From NCBI RefSeq assembly GCF_042659465.1, contig NZ_JBHSSW010000066.1, positions 434,001-498,000 on the forward strand: DNA of 64,000 nucleotides, in the 5' to 3' direction. This DNA comes from Ponticaulis profundi (lineage in GTDB: Bacteria > Pseudomonadota > Alphaproteobacteria > Caulobacterales > Hyphomonadaceae). Numbering within the stretch: the stretch's first letter is position 1; every line of letters starts with the position of its first letter. This document shows positions 1 to 7,707 of this stretch, piece by piece. The translations under genes and the position numbers were made by a program. Below the pieces are notes generated by a model. That model saw only the letters and a list, made by a program, of their open reading frames with translations. It ran no database searches and had not been told where the DNA came from.

Positions 1-1595
1 GTAATAGCCTGAGGCGGACGCTCCACCGAGCGATCAAGCGCTTCCGCCTCAACCGTTAGAGAAGACGCACCGGAATCGATCCGCTCCTGAATACCTTCGA
101 CAAATTCAGCAAAAGCTTCCTGAGTCCGGCGTATTTGAAGCGCATTACGGAGTTCTTCGCGAATCTCATCAAGTTCAGGAATGCGCGGCTCAACGATTTT
201 ATCGAGCTGGATAACATACTGTGTTCCTTCACCTTCGCGTCGGTCGCTTGTCTCATTCGGGAAAAGTTGGAAGCCATACTCCAGCGCACCCTCGAGAGTA
301 GACAGATTGCGAATGAGCATGCCGTCTTTCGTGCGGCCGCGCTGATCAACGGGCGGGTAGGTGAATACCGGAGAGCCCAGAATGTCGGCCATCTCCTCGA
401 CCTTCAAGCCTGCACCGACAGCATCGTCAATGTCATCAATGGCACGTGTGAGCATGCGTTGCGCGCGCGACGAGGTGAGCTCTCGACGAATCTCTTCCTT
501 CACGTCTTCGAATGGAATGGCTTCACCTGCTTCTTCCTCGGTAACACGGAAAAGTGCCCAGCGACCGTCCAGCGCCTGTACTGGCCCGCTCCACACATTC
601 ACAGGAGATTGGAACACAGCCTGCGCCAGCGCCTGATCAGAAATTTCGGACTGTTCGCTGGTGACGGGCGCTTCAACGCGCGCAGCCCCATCGGTTACAA
701 CGGAGGCGAAGTCATTTCCGCCCAGCAGTGGACCAAGCGCCTGACGCGCACGGTCCGGATCGTCAAACCGGGCAACTTCGTATGTTCTTGTTCCCGGTAA
801 TGAAAAGCGACGTTGCTGCGCTTCATACTCATTGCGGAGGTCAGCATCATCGATTGTCACCTGATGATAGAAATCAGTTTCATTGAGAGCGATCACAGAA
901 AACTGGCGGCGTTCAGGCTCGGTTAGCGCGGCTTCACTTTCGGCATAAAACGCTTCCAGCTCCTCATCCGTTGGAGGATCGACCGCTTCTGGAAGATCTT
1001 CAGGAGTCGTGATGAAGAAAGCGATATTGCGCGCTTCCGCCTGATAAATGTTCCAGAGGTCGGAGATCGCATCAGACGGCTGAAGTGCCGCACTGATACC
1101 ATTCTCAACGAGATCAAACGTCAAATCATCCAGAATCGCACGCTCGAACTGGGTTTCCGAATAGCCTTGCTGCGCGATGAGATTACGGAACGTATCGACG
1201 TCGAACTCACCGGTGATCTCGTTTCTCGCTGCGTCCATGGATCGAACAAGCTGCGTCGCCGCCTTGTCGCTGGCGCTAATGCCGAGCTTGTCGAAATATG
1301 CCGCTGTCAACTGCCGATCAGCGAGAAGATTGATGATCTGGTCCAGGCGTCCGCTTTGAACCAGATCTTGTTTCGTGACATCATTGCCCTGATTTTGCTG
1401 TGAGCGAACAAAGTTGTTCGCGTACCGGTCCACATCCGACACTTCGACGGTGCGATTTCCAGCTTTCACAAGGCTCGCACCAAGCCCCGGTTTGAAGATG
1501 TCAGTAATGCCCCAAACCGCCAAACTGAGGATAAGAAGACCAATCAGGACCAAAGCAACTTTGGATCGGATAAGATTTCGAAATACAGTCAGCAT
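1..1595 (-). CDS. ppiD: PpiD/SurA-type periplasmic peptidyl-prolyl isomerase (partial, 3' end outside window)
   Basis: Reading the minus strand from the ATG at 1595 gives an open frame that runs off the window start without a stop (about 531 codons visible). The N-terminus has a short basic lead and one hydrophobic helix (about residues 13-33), then long charged helices typical of the SurA_N/PpiD chaperone region, then acidic helix-rich segments matching PpiD-like proteins. Such proteins are inner-membrane-anchored foldases that help outer-membrane proteins leaving the Sec translocon. The gene is divergent from tpiA, an arrangement I recall from related alphaproteobacteria. The family assignment is firm from architecture; whether the rotamase domain is catalytically intact cannot be judged because the C-terminus is missing. 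Confidence 0.85.
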   Translation of the reverse strand, partial: MLTVFRNLIRSKVALVLIGLLILSLAVWGITDIFKPGLGASLVKAGNRTVEVSDVDRYANNFVRSQQNQGNDVTKQDLVQSGRLDQIINLLADRQLTAAYFDKLGISASDKAATQLVRSMDAARNEITGEFDVDTFRNLIAQQGYSETQFERAILDDLTFDLVENGISAALQPSDAISDLWNIYQAEARNIAFFITTPEDLPEAVDPPTDEELEAFYAESEAALTEPERRQFSVIALNETDFYHQVTIDDADLRNEYEAQQRRFSLPGTRTYEVARFDDPDRARQALGPLLGGNDFASVVTDGAARVEAPVTSEQSEISDQALAQAVFQSPVNVWSGPVQALDGRWALFRVTEEEAGEAIPFEDVKEEIRRELTSSRAQRMLTRAIDDIDDAVGAGLKVEEMADILGSPVFTYPPVDQRGRTKDGMLIRNLSTLEGALEYGFQLFPNETSDRREGEGTQYVIQLDKIVEPRIPELDEIREELRNALQIRRTQEAFAEFVEGIQERIDSGASSLTVEAEALDRSVERPPQAI

Positions 1596-1694
1596 ACTTT
1601 CTCGGCTTTCAGGACAATCGCGTTTTGAATTCTTGCACGCTCAAGAATGGCTTGCTAGGCGGGATTACGGTCACATTCAAGATGGAACGAGAAC

Positions 1695-2435
1695 ATGCCA
1701 AAGCGTTTGATTGCCGGAAACTGGAAAATGAACGGCTTGAAAGCAGCCGTGAGCGAAGCAGAGACTGTCGCCAAGAGCCTTTCTGAGCAATCTGCAGATT
1801 GCGATGTTTTAATCTGTCCACCCGCAACGCTGATCGCGGTTTTCGAAGAAAAACTGACCGGCACAGCTGTGCAGTATGGCGGTCAGGACTGCCACACAAA
1901 CGAATCTGGCGCCCACACAGGTGACATCAGTGCTGAGATGCTAGCCGACCTAGGGTGCGCATTCGGCATTGTCGGGCACTCTGAACGACGCACGGATCAC
2001 GGCGAAACGAATGATGAGGTGAAGGCCAAAGCCTACGCGCTGACACGCGCCAATGTTCTGCCAATCATCTGCATTGGTGAAACGCAGTCCGAACGTGAAT
2101 CCGGGAACACTTTGAAGGTCCTGACCGAGCAGGTAGAAAACTCGGTCCCAACGGATCTCGACGGCACCAAAATGGTCGTCGCATATGAACCCGTATGGGC
2201 GATTGGCACGGGGCTCGTACCTGAACTGAGCGATATCGAGGAGGCTCACAACCATATTCGCGCAACCCTCACGAATATGGGGATCGCGAACGCAGACGAG
2301 ATTCGTCTTCTCTATGGCGGTTCAGTGAAACCAGGCAATGCAGGTGAAATCCTCACTGTCTCGAATGTGAACGGCGCACTGGTTGGTGGCGCGAGCCTGA
2401 AAGCAGCAGATTTTCTGGGAATTATTCGCGCCTGA
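1695..2435 (+). CDS. tpiA: triosephosphate isomerase
   Basis: Interconverts dihydroxyacetone phosphate and glyceraldehyde 3-phosphate in the cytosol. The 246-residue length is standard. The substrate-binding GNWKMN motif gives Asn9 and Lys11, the electrophilic His95 is in GHSERR, and the catalytic base Glu165 lies in AYEPVWAIGTG; the phosphate-gripping glycines LLYGGSV and GGASL follow near the C-terminus. It starts 99 bp from the divergent ppiD-like gene and precedes secG by 97 bp on the same strand. With eno, zwf, edd and eda elsewhere in the window it supports a complete lower glycolytic and Entner-Doudoroff route. Certain by motif. Confidence 0.98.
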   Translation: MPKRLIAGNWKMNGLKAAVSEAETVAKSLSEQSADCDVLICPPATLIAVFEEKLTGTAVQYGGQDCHTNESGAHTGDISAEMLADLGCAFGIVGHSERRTDHGETNDEVKAKAYALTRANVLPIICIGETQSERESGNTLKVLTEQVENSVPTDLDGTKMVVAYEPVWAIGTGLVPELSDIEEAHNHIRATLTNMGIANADEIRLLYGGSVKPGNAGEILTVSNVNGALVGGASLKAADFLGIIRA

Positions 2436-2476
2436 GCGATAGTTTTTAGGTAAGTTCTTGCGACTAGGGCTTGGCG

Positions 2477-2516
2477 AAACCACCTTCGGGTAGTAACGGA
2501 AGCCGCTTCGGTTCCG
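2477..2516 (+). other. two small RNA hairpins in the tpiA-secG spacer
   Basis: The 97-bp spacer holds a small stem capped by TTCG (about 2477-2494, six pairs with one mismatch) and a second stem (2497-2516, CGGAA with TTCCG, inner CCG/CGG, one bulge). Neither is followed by a T-run, so they are not obvious terminators; they may structure the secG leader. Confidence 0.3.
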
Positions 2517-2532
2517 AGGAAAGCAGGAAATC

Positions 2533-2961
2533 ATGGAAAACGTTCTACTGGTCGTTCATATCCTGACATGTATCGCACTGATTTGTGTGGTGCTGCTTCA
2601 GCGTTCAGAAGGCGGCGCTCTCGGCATTGGCGGCGGCGGTGGCGGCGGCCTCGTATCAGGTCGCGGTGCTGCATCCATGCTGACACGCATTACCATGATC
2701 CTTGCCGGCGTTTTCGTTGCAACGAGCCTCATCCTCACCACGATCGCAACACGCAGCAATCAAAGCACAAGTTCGCTGGGTGACGCAGCAGCGGCGGAAG
2801 ACGCTTCCGACCTCGATCTACCATCAGATATCGGGCCCGCCTTGCCGCCAGCAAGCGACCTTGATGAATCATCAGCACCCGCAACCGAAGCTCCGTCTGA
2901 CCTTGATCCTGCACCACAGACGGAAACGACTCCGGCGCCGGAAACGACACCGGAACAATAA
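2533..2961 (+). CDS. secG: protein-export membrane protein SecG
   Basis: Subunit of the SecYEG translocon. Two hydrophobic helices (about residues 4-22 and 52-72) flank the conserved cytoplasmic loop with LLQRSEGGALG and a glycine-rich stretch, the hallmark of SecG. The remaining ~65 residues are an acidic, Pro/Ala/Thr/Ser-rich low-complexity tail ending in repeated PAPETTP-like units; such tails are common in alphaproteobacterial SecG and make the 142 residues longer than the ~110 of E. coli. It stands upstream of pyrG. Confident. Confidence 0.95.
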   Translation: MENVLLVVHILTCIALICVVLLQRSEGGALGIGGGGGGGLVSGRGAASMLTRITMILAGVFVATSLILTTIATRSNQSTSSLGDAAAAEDASDLDLPSDIGPALPPASDLDESSAPATEAPSDLDPAPQTETTPAPETTPEQ

Positions 2962-2970
2962 ACTATCATC

Positions 2971-2993
2971 GCGAGCGAACGCTTTTCGCTCGC
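2971..2993 (+). other. perfect 9-bp hairpin between secG and pyrG
   Basis: GCGAGCGAA (2971-2979) pairs fully with TTCGCTCGC (2985-2993) across a 5-nt loop, 9 bp after the secG stop. The next bases are TTCGCTCAAC, without a T-run, so a classical intrinsic terminator is not supported. It could slow transcription or protect the secG mRNA end ahead of pyrG. Confidence 0.5.
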
Positions 2994-3026
2994 TTCGCTC
3001 AACGAATCTGAACATCCTGAGTGTCC

Positions 3027-4658
3027 ATGACGCGATATATTTTCATTACGGGCGGCGTGGTTTCTTCCCTTGGGAAAGGCATTGCCTCAGCGGCGCTGGG
3101 AGCTCTGCTCCAGGCGCGCGGTTATCGGGTAAGGCTGCGCAAGCTTGACCCTTACCTCAATGTCGATCCTGGCACTATGTCGCCATATCAGCATGGCGAA
3201 GTCTATGTGACGGAAGACGGCGCCGAGACTGACCTCGATCTAGGCCACTATGAGCGGTTCACGGGCGTTTCCGCCAGACAATCCGATAATGTAACGACCG
3301 GTCGAATCTATCAGACGATTCTGGAGAAAGAGCGTCGCGGCGATTTTCTGGGGGCGACCATTCAGGTCATTCCGCATGTTACAGACGCCATCAAGAACTT
3401 CGTTCTGAGCGAAGTCGAGGATGTTGATTTCGTATTGTGTGAAATCGGCGGCACAGTCGGTGATATCGAAGGCCTTCCATTCTTCGAAGCAATCCGTCAG
3501 CTCGGCCAGGAGCTCGGCCCAGATAAGGCGGTCTTTATCCATCTGACGCTCCTGCCATACATTCCAAGCGCAGGCGAAATGAAGACCAAGCCAACGCAGC
3601 ACTCAGTGAAAGAGTTGCGTTCGATCGGTATTCAGCCAGACATTCTTTTGTGTCGTTGTGACCGCCCAATTCCGTCAGATGAAAAGCGCAAGATTGCACT
3701 GTTCTGTAACGTCCGACAGGAGAGTGTCATCGAAGCGCGCGATGTCGATTTCATCTACGAAGCCCCACTCGAGTATCACTCGCAGGGCCTCGACCGCGAA
3801 GTCCTGCACCATTTTCGTATGACCGGCGCTCCTGCGCCCGATCTCGAAAAATGGAACGACATTTCCGCACGTCTGCGCAAGCCAGACGGCGAAGTGCGTA
3901 TTGCGCTTGTGGGCAAGTACACCGTCCTTCCGGATGCCTATAAATCTGTACTGGAAGCGCTCCAGCATGGCGGTCTGGCGAATCAGGTGAAAGTCAAAAC
4001 CACGCTGATCGATTCAACGCCGCTCGATGCGGAGAACGCTGACCTGTCCGTTCTGGACGAATATCACGGCATCATTCTTCCTGGTGGTTTCGGTGAACGC
4101 GGCGCCATCGGGATTATGCGGGCTGCGCGTTTTGCCCGAGAGAACAAGATACCGTGTTTTGGCATTTGCTTCGGCATGCAGCTCGCGACGATTGAGCTTG
4201 CGCAGAATGTTGCGGGCCTCAAGGGGGCAGGGACCACAGAGTTTCAGAATCCAGACATCCCTATGGTCGGCTTCATTGAGGAGTGGGCACGTGGGAACGC
4301 CGTCGAATCACGGTCGCAGGATGGTGATCTTGGCGGAACGATGCGCCTGGGCGCATATCCCGCACGCCTGAAAGAAGGCAGCAAGGTTGCAGAAGCCTAT
4401 GGCACGCTCGACATCAGCGAACGTCACCGTCACCGGTATGAGGTGAACGTAAACTTCAAGGATGCGCTCGAAGCCGCAAACATCTCAATTTCCGGACTCT
4501 CACCAGATGGTCGTCTGCCGGAAATTGTTGAATTGCCGAACCATCCATGGTTTGTCGGCGTGCAGTTCCACCCGGAACTGAAATCTCGACCATTCGAACC
4601 GCATCCGCTGTTTGCCAGCTTCATTCATGCATCCATGAAGTACAGCCGGTTGGTCTGA
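3027..4658 (+). CDS. pyrG: CTP synthase
   Basis: Makes CTP from UTP using ATP and glutamine. Residues 1-~265 are the synthetase domain, beginning MTRYIFITGGVVSSLGKG with the P-loop; the C-terminal half is a class I glutamine amidotransferase with nucleophile Cys in CFGICFGMQ and the His-Glu pair in FHPEL. The length, 543 residues, is normal. The ATG at 3027 is chosen because the family starts at this MTRYIF; an in-frame GTG two codons upstream (3021) is possible. No strong Shine-Dalgarno is visible before either. Only 65 bp separate it from secG. Confidence 0.98.
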   Translation: MTRYIFITGGVVSSLGKGIASAALGALLQARGYRVRLRKLDPYLNVDPGTMSPYQHGEVYVTEDGAETDLDLGHYERFTGVSARQSDNVTTGRIYQTILEKERRGDFLGATIQVIPHVTDAIKNFVLSEVEDVDFVLCEIGGTVGDIEGLPFFEAIRQLGQELGPDKAVFIHLTLLPYIPSAGEMKTKPTQHSVKELRSIGIQPDILLCRCDRPIPSDEKRKIALFCNVRQESVIEARDVDFIYEAPLEYHSQGLDREVLHHFRMTGAPAPDLEKWNDISARLRKPDGEVRIALVGKYTVLPDAYKSVLEALQHGGLANQVKVKTTLIDSTPLDAENADLSVLDEYHGIILPGGFGERGAIGIMRAARFARENKIPCFGICFGMQLATIELAQNVAGLKGAGTTEFQNPDIPMVGFIEEWARGNAVESRSQDGDLGGTMRLGAYPARLKEGSKVAEAYGTLDISERHRHRYEVNVNFKDALEAANISISGLSPDGRLPEIVELPNHPWFVGVQFHPELKSRPFEPHPLFASFIHASMKYSRLV

Positions 4659-4690
4659 TCGGAAAATCTGCCTTCTACACAAGAGATGGC

Positions 4691-4718
4691 TTGAAGTTTT
4701 TGCTCCAAAGTGTATTAA
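4691..4718 (+). promoter_or_regulatory. candidate promoter for rpmF(-eno)
   Basis: TTGAAG (4691-4696) and TATTAA (4713-4718) are separated by 16 bp, each matching four of six consensus bases, in the pyrG-rpmF spacer. The downstream leader has a GC-rich start and a small GGGCC/GGCCC hairpin with a 4-nt loop (4735-4748) before the ribosomal protein gene. Prediction by eye only. Confidence 0.35.
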
Positions 4719-4774
4719 GCGCGCTTTGGTTTCCGGGCCTGACGGCCCATCGTACGAATTTTGGGAATTTTATC

Positions 4775-4957
4775 ATGGCTGTTCCTAAGCGAAAGACGAC
4801 ACCGTCCAAGCGCAACATGCGTCGCTCTCACGATCGTCTGCCTGTGAACACTTACATCGAAGACGCAGATTCTGGTGAACTGCGCCGTCCACACCACATC
4901 GACCTGAAAACAGGTATGTATCGTGGTCGACAAGTGCTTGAACCAAAAGACGACTAG
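4775..4957 (+). CDS. rpmF: 50S ribosomal protein L32
   Basis: A 60-residue basic protein starting MAVPKRKTTPSKRNMRR, the conserved L32 N-terminus, followed by RRPHHIDLKTGMYRGRQV. It has no Cys zinc ribbon, as usual for alphaproteobacterial L32. The ATG at 4775 is the only start that gives the canonical N-terminus; the open frame continues upstream without homology. It is preceded by a 116-bp leader with a promoter-like element and precedes eno by 40 bp. In many bacteria rpmF sits with lipid genes (plsX); here its neighbour is eno. Confidence 0.97.
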   Translation: MAVPKRKTTPSKRNMRRSHDRLPVNTYIEDADSGELRRPHHIDLKTGMYRGRQVLEPKDD

Positions 4958-4997
4958 GTCCATTAGGTCTCTCAGAAATTTTTAATGAGGGACCACA

Positions 4998-6275
4998 ATG
5001 ACTGAAATCGTCGATATCTATGCACGAGAGATCCTGGACAGCCGGGGCAATCCGACTGTTGAAGTAGAAGTCACACTGGAAGACGGATCGCTCGGCCGAG
5101 CTGCTGTTCCTTCCGGTGCTTCTACCGGCCTGCACGAAGCACACGAACTTCGCGATGGCGGCGATCGTTATGGCGGCAAAGGTGTGCGCAAAGCCGTGGA
5201 AGCTGTAAACAGCGAGATTTTCCACGCAATTTCTGGCATGGAAGCAGAAGATCAGCGTCGTCTTGATTTGACCCTGATCGAACTCGACGGAACCGAGAAC
5301 AAGTCTCGCCTCGGCGCGAATGCGCTTCTCGGTGTCTCGCTTGCGAACGCACATGCTGCAGCTGAGGCTGCCGGTCTCCCTCTCTATCGCTATGTAGGCG
5401 GCGCCAATGCCTGCATTCTGCCGACACCAATGATGAACATCATCAATGGCGGCGAGCATGCTGATAACCCGATCGATGTTCAGGAATTCATGATCATGCC
5501 TGTCGGCGCATCAAGCCTTTCTGAAGCGGTGCGCATGGGCGCTGAGGTTTTCCACTCTCTGAAGAAATCTCTTCAGGCTGAAGGACACAACACCAATGTA
5601 GGTGATGAAGGCGGCTTCGCGCCAAACCTTTCGTCAACAGAAGACGCGATCAGCTTCATTCTGAAATCGATTGAGAAAGCTGGCTACACGCCAGGCGAAG
5701 AATGCGTGCTTGCGCTTGATGTGGCATCTACGGAGTTTTTCTCAAAAGGCAAATACACGCTGGCTGGCGAGGGCAAGACGCTCGGCTCTGAAGAAATGGC
5801 ACGCTACCTCGAAGATCTGGTCGCAAAATATCCGATCGTATCTATCGAAGACGGCATGGCTGAAGACGACTGGGAAGGCTGGGTCGCTCTGACACAAGCA
5901 GTTGGCAATAAGTGCCAGCTCGTCGGCGACGACCTTTTCGTCACCAATCCGAAGCGCCTTGCAATGGGCCTCGAAAAAGGCGCAGCAAACTCCATTCTGG
6001 TCAAAGTGAATCAGATCGGCACGCTCACAGAAACCCTCGACGCCGTCGCGCTGGCACAGCGCAACTCTTACTCTGCCGTCATGTCTCACCGCTCAGGCGA
6101 AACTGAGGATACGACCATTGCTGATCTGGCTGTCGCTACGAATTGCGGTCAGATTAAAACTGGCTCACTTGCACGTTCTGACCGACTGGCGAAATACAAC
6201 CAGCTCATTCGCATTGAAGAAGAACTGGACGAGCAAGGCATGTATGCTGGCATGGGCACGATCAAAGCCGGTTAA
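4998..6275 (+). CDS. eno: enolase
   Basis: Converts 2-phosphoglycerate to phosphoenolpyruvate; also a possible degradosome partner. The 425-residue protein opens with the TEIVDIYAREILDSRGNPTVEVEV segment split here as DSRGNPT, has the Mg-binding and catalytic motifs VGDEGGFAP, LALDVASTEF, SIEDGMAEDDW, GDDLFVTNPKRL, the catalytic Lys in LVKVNQIGT, and SHRSGETEDTTIADLAV near the C-terminus. A GAGGG Shine-Dalgarno lies 6 nt before the ATG. It is followed by a UUCG hairpin and the ftsB-like gene. Confidence 0.98.
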   Translation: MTEIVDIYAREILDSRGNPTVEVEVTLEDGSLGRAAVPSGASTGLHEAHELRDGGDRYGGKGVRKAVEAVNSEIFHAISGMEAEDQRRLDLTLIELDGTENKSRLGANALLGVSLANAHAAAEAAGLPLYRYVGGANACILPTPMMNIINGGEHADNPIDVQEFMIMPVGASSLSEAVRMGAEVFHSLKKSLQAEGHNTNVGDEGGFAPNLSSTEDAISFILKSIEKAGYTPGEECVLALDVASTEFFSKGKYTLAGEGKTLGSEEMARYLEDLVAKYPIVSIEDGMAEDDWEGWVALTQAVGNKCQLVGDDLFVTNPKRLAMGLEKGAANSILVKVNQIGTLTETLDAVALAQRNSYSAVMSHRSGETEDTTIADLAVATNCGQIKTGSLARSDRLAKYNQLIRIEEELDEQGMYAGMGTIKAG

Positions 6276-6290
6276 CGCTTTCCTAAGCGG

Positions 6291-6318
6291 CTTCTGCAAT
6301 CCTTCGGGATTGCGGAGG
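6291..6318 (+). promoter_or_regulatory. UUCG-capped hairpin covering the ftsB-like ribosome binding site
   Basis: GCAATCC (6296-6302) pairs with GGATTGC (6307-6313) around a TTCG tetraloop closed by C-G, an unusually stable RNA loop. The stem extends outward to about 12 pairs with G-U wobbles (6291-6318). The 3' arm contains GGAGG (6314-6318), the only good Shine-Dalgarno for the ATG at 6327 (8-nt spacing), so the folded RNA would hide it. No T-run follows, so it is not a simple terminator. Confidence 0.6.
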
Positions 6319-6326
6319 CCATAAGG

Positions 6327-6668
6327 ATGAGAATCGGACCAGTTGGGATCGCGCTGATCGGCGCCATATCCTATTTGTCTTACCATGCGGTCGCGGGAAA
6401 GCAGGGGCTTTCAAGCTGGTCTGAGATGCAATTGCGTGAAAGTGAGCTCGAAGCGAAGTTCGAAGCCCTTAAGGTTGAACAGTCCGATTTACGAGATAAA
6501 GTTCAGCGTCTTTACGACGAATCTCTGGACGAAGACTACCTTGAGGAGCTGGCGCGTCTTCAGTTTCATTTCGTCTATCAGGACGAATATCTGCTAGAAC
6601 CACCCGCTACGTCAGCGCAGCTACCCGAAAACGAAGACCTATTTACCCTTAGCAATTCTCGTTTTTGA
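6327..6668 (+). CDS. septum formation initiator family protein (FtsB/DivIC-like)
   Basis: A 113-residue bitopic membrane protein: a hydrophobic N-terminal helix (about residues 4-24), then a heptad-rich coiled coil (about 35-75, LRESELEAKFEALKVEQSDL) and a short C-terminal domain with LARLQFHFVYQDEYLL. This is the architecture of FtsB/DivIC, which links FtsQ and FtsL in the divisome. Its position between eno and pdhA is a typical alphaproteobacterial location of FtsB. Translation may be limited by the hairpin in front of it. Confidence 0.85.
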   Translation: MRIGPVGIALIGAISYLSYHAVAGKQGLSSWSEMQLRESELEAKFEALKVEQSDLRDKVQRLYDESLDEDYLEELARLQFHFVYQDEYLLEPPATSAQLPENEDLFTLSNSRF

Positions 6669-6699
6669 CTTATATTTCTCCCAAATAGGGAGATTGGGT

Positions 6700-7707
6700 T
6701 TGAGCAAATCTACCAAGACGACAAAACCTGCTTCTGTCTCCACAGAAGACAAACTGAAGTTTTATAAGGACATGCTCCTTATCCGGCGATTTGAAGAAAA
6801 AGCGGGCCAGCTTTATGGCCGAGGCCTCATCGCTGGTTTCTGCCATCTCTACATCGGACAGGAAGCTGTCGTAGTTGGCATGCAAAGCTGCATAGAGGAT
6901 GGTGACCAGGTCGTGACGGGCTATCGTGATCACGGTCACATGCTGGCCTGCGGAATGGATCCTGATGGCGTTATGGCTGAGCTTACCGGTCGCGAGGGCG
7001 GCTATTCAAAAGGTAAGGGTGGCTCAATGCACATGTTCTCTCGTGAGAAAGACTTTTACGGCGGGCACGGCATTGTTGGTGCACAGGTACCGATCGGCAC
7101 AGGTTTGGCATTCTCGAACAAGTATCGCGAAAACAACAAAGTCAGCCTGACATATTTCGGCGACGGCGCTGCGAACCAGGGGCAGGTTTATGAAGCCTTC
7201 AACATGGCTTCGCTCTGGAAACTGCCTGCCATCTACATCATCGAAAACAATATGTACGCCATGGGTACCAGCGTGGCTCGCCATGCTTCCGAGACAGAAC
7301 TCTATAAGCGCGGCATCTCCTTCGAAATCGAAGGCATGGAAGTCGATGGCATGGATGTTCTCAAAGTTCGCGAGGCCGGACAGAAAGCCGTTGAGCATGC
7401 ACGCTCCGGCAAAGGTCCGTTTATCCTCGAAATGAAAACTTATCGCTATCGCGGACACTCCATGTCTGACCCGGCCAAATACCGCAAACGTGAAGAAGTT
7501 GACGACATCCGCTCTCACCATGACCCCATTGATGGTTTGAAAAAGCAACTTCTCGAAGCTGAGGAAGCGACTGAGGCTGAACTGAAGGAACTCGATAAAG
7601 AGATCAAAGCGATTGTTGGAAAATCGGTCGACTTTGCACAAGAAAGCCCACTGCCTGACCCGTCCGAACTCTGGACGGATGTGCTTGTTGAGACGGAGAA
7701 CGCATAA
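6700..7707 (+). CDS. pdhA: pyruvate dehydrogenase E1 component subunit alpha
   Basis: Thiamin-diphosphate-dependent decarboxylation of pyruvate, alpha chain of the heterotetrameric E1. The ThDP motif is YFGDGAANQGQVYEAFNMA...IIENN; phosphorylation-loop-like region YRYRGHSMSDPAKYR is present. I place the start at the TTG at 6700 (335 residues) because AGGGAG (6687-6692) sits 7 nt upstream; the in-frame TTG at 6694 would leave only one base of spacing. The stop overlaps the pdhB ATG by one base (TAATG), implying translational coupling. Confidence 0.95.
   Translation: MSKSTKTTKPASVSTEDKLKFYKDMLLIRRFEEKAGQLYGRGLIAGFCHLYIGQEAVVVGMQSCIEDGDQVVTGYRDHGHMLACGMDPDGVMAELTGREGGYSKGKGGSMHMFSREKDFYGGHGIVGAQVPIGTGLAFSNKYRENNKVSLTYFGDGAANQGQVYEAFNMASLWKLPAIYIIENNMYAMGTSVARHASETELYKRGISFEIEGMEVDGMDVLKVREAGQKAVEHARSGKGPFILEMKTYRYRGHSMSDPAKYRKREEVDDIRSHHDPIDGLKKQLLEAEEATEAELKELDKEIKAIVGKSVDFAQESPLPDPSELWTDVLVETENA

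Noticed and set aside
135..800. 221-residue plus-strand frame
   Set aside because: Lies antisense inside the ppiD-like gene; no signature, rich in Cys and Arg as expected for a shadow frame.
2971..2993. secG-pyrG hairpin as an intrinsic terminator
   Set aside because: The stem is perfect but no T-run follows; kept only as an RNA structure.
4785..5459. 224-residue minus-strand frame over rpmF and eno
   Set aside because: Both real genes on the plus strand are certain by motif; this frame is their shadow.
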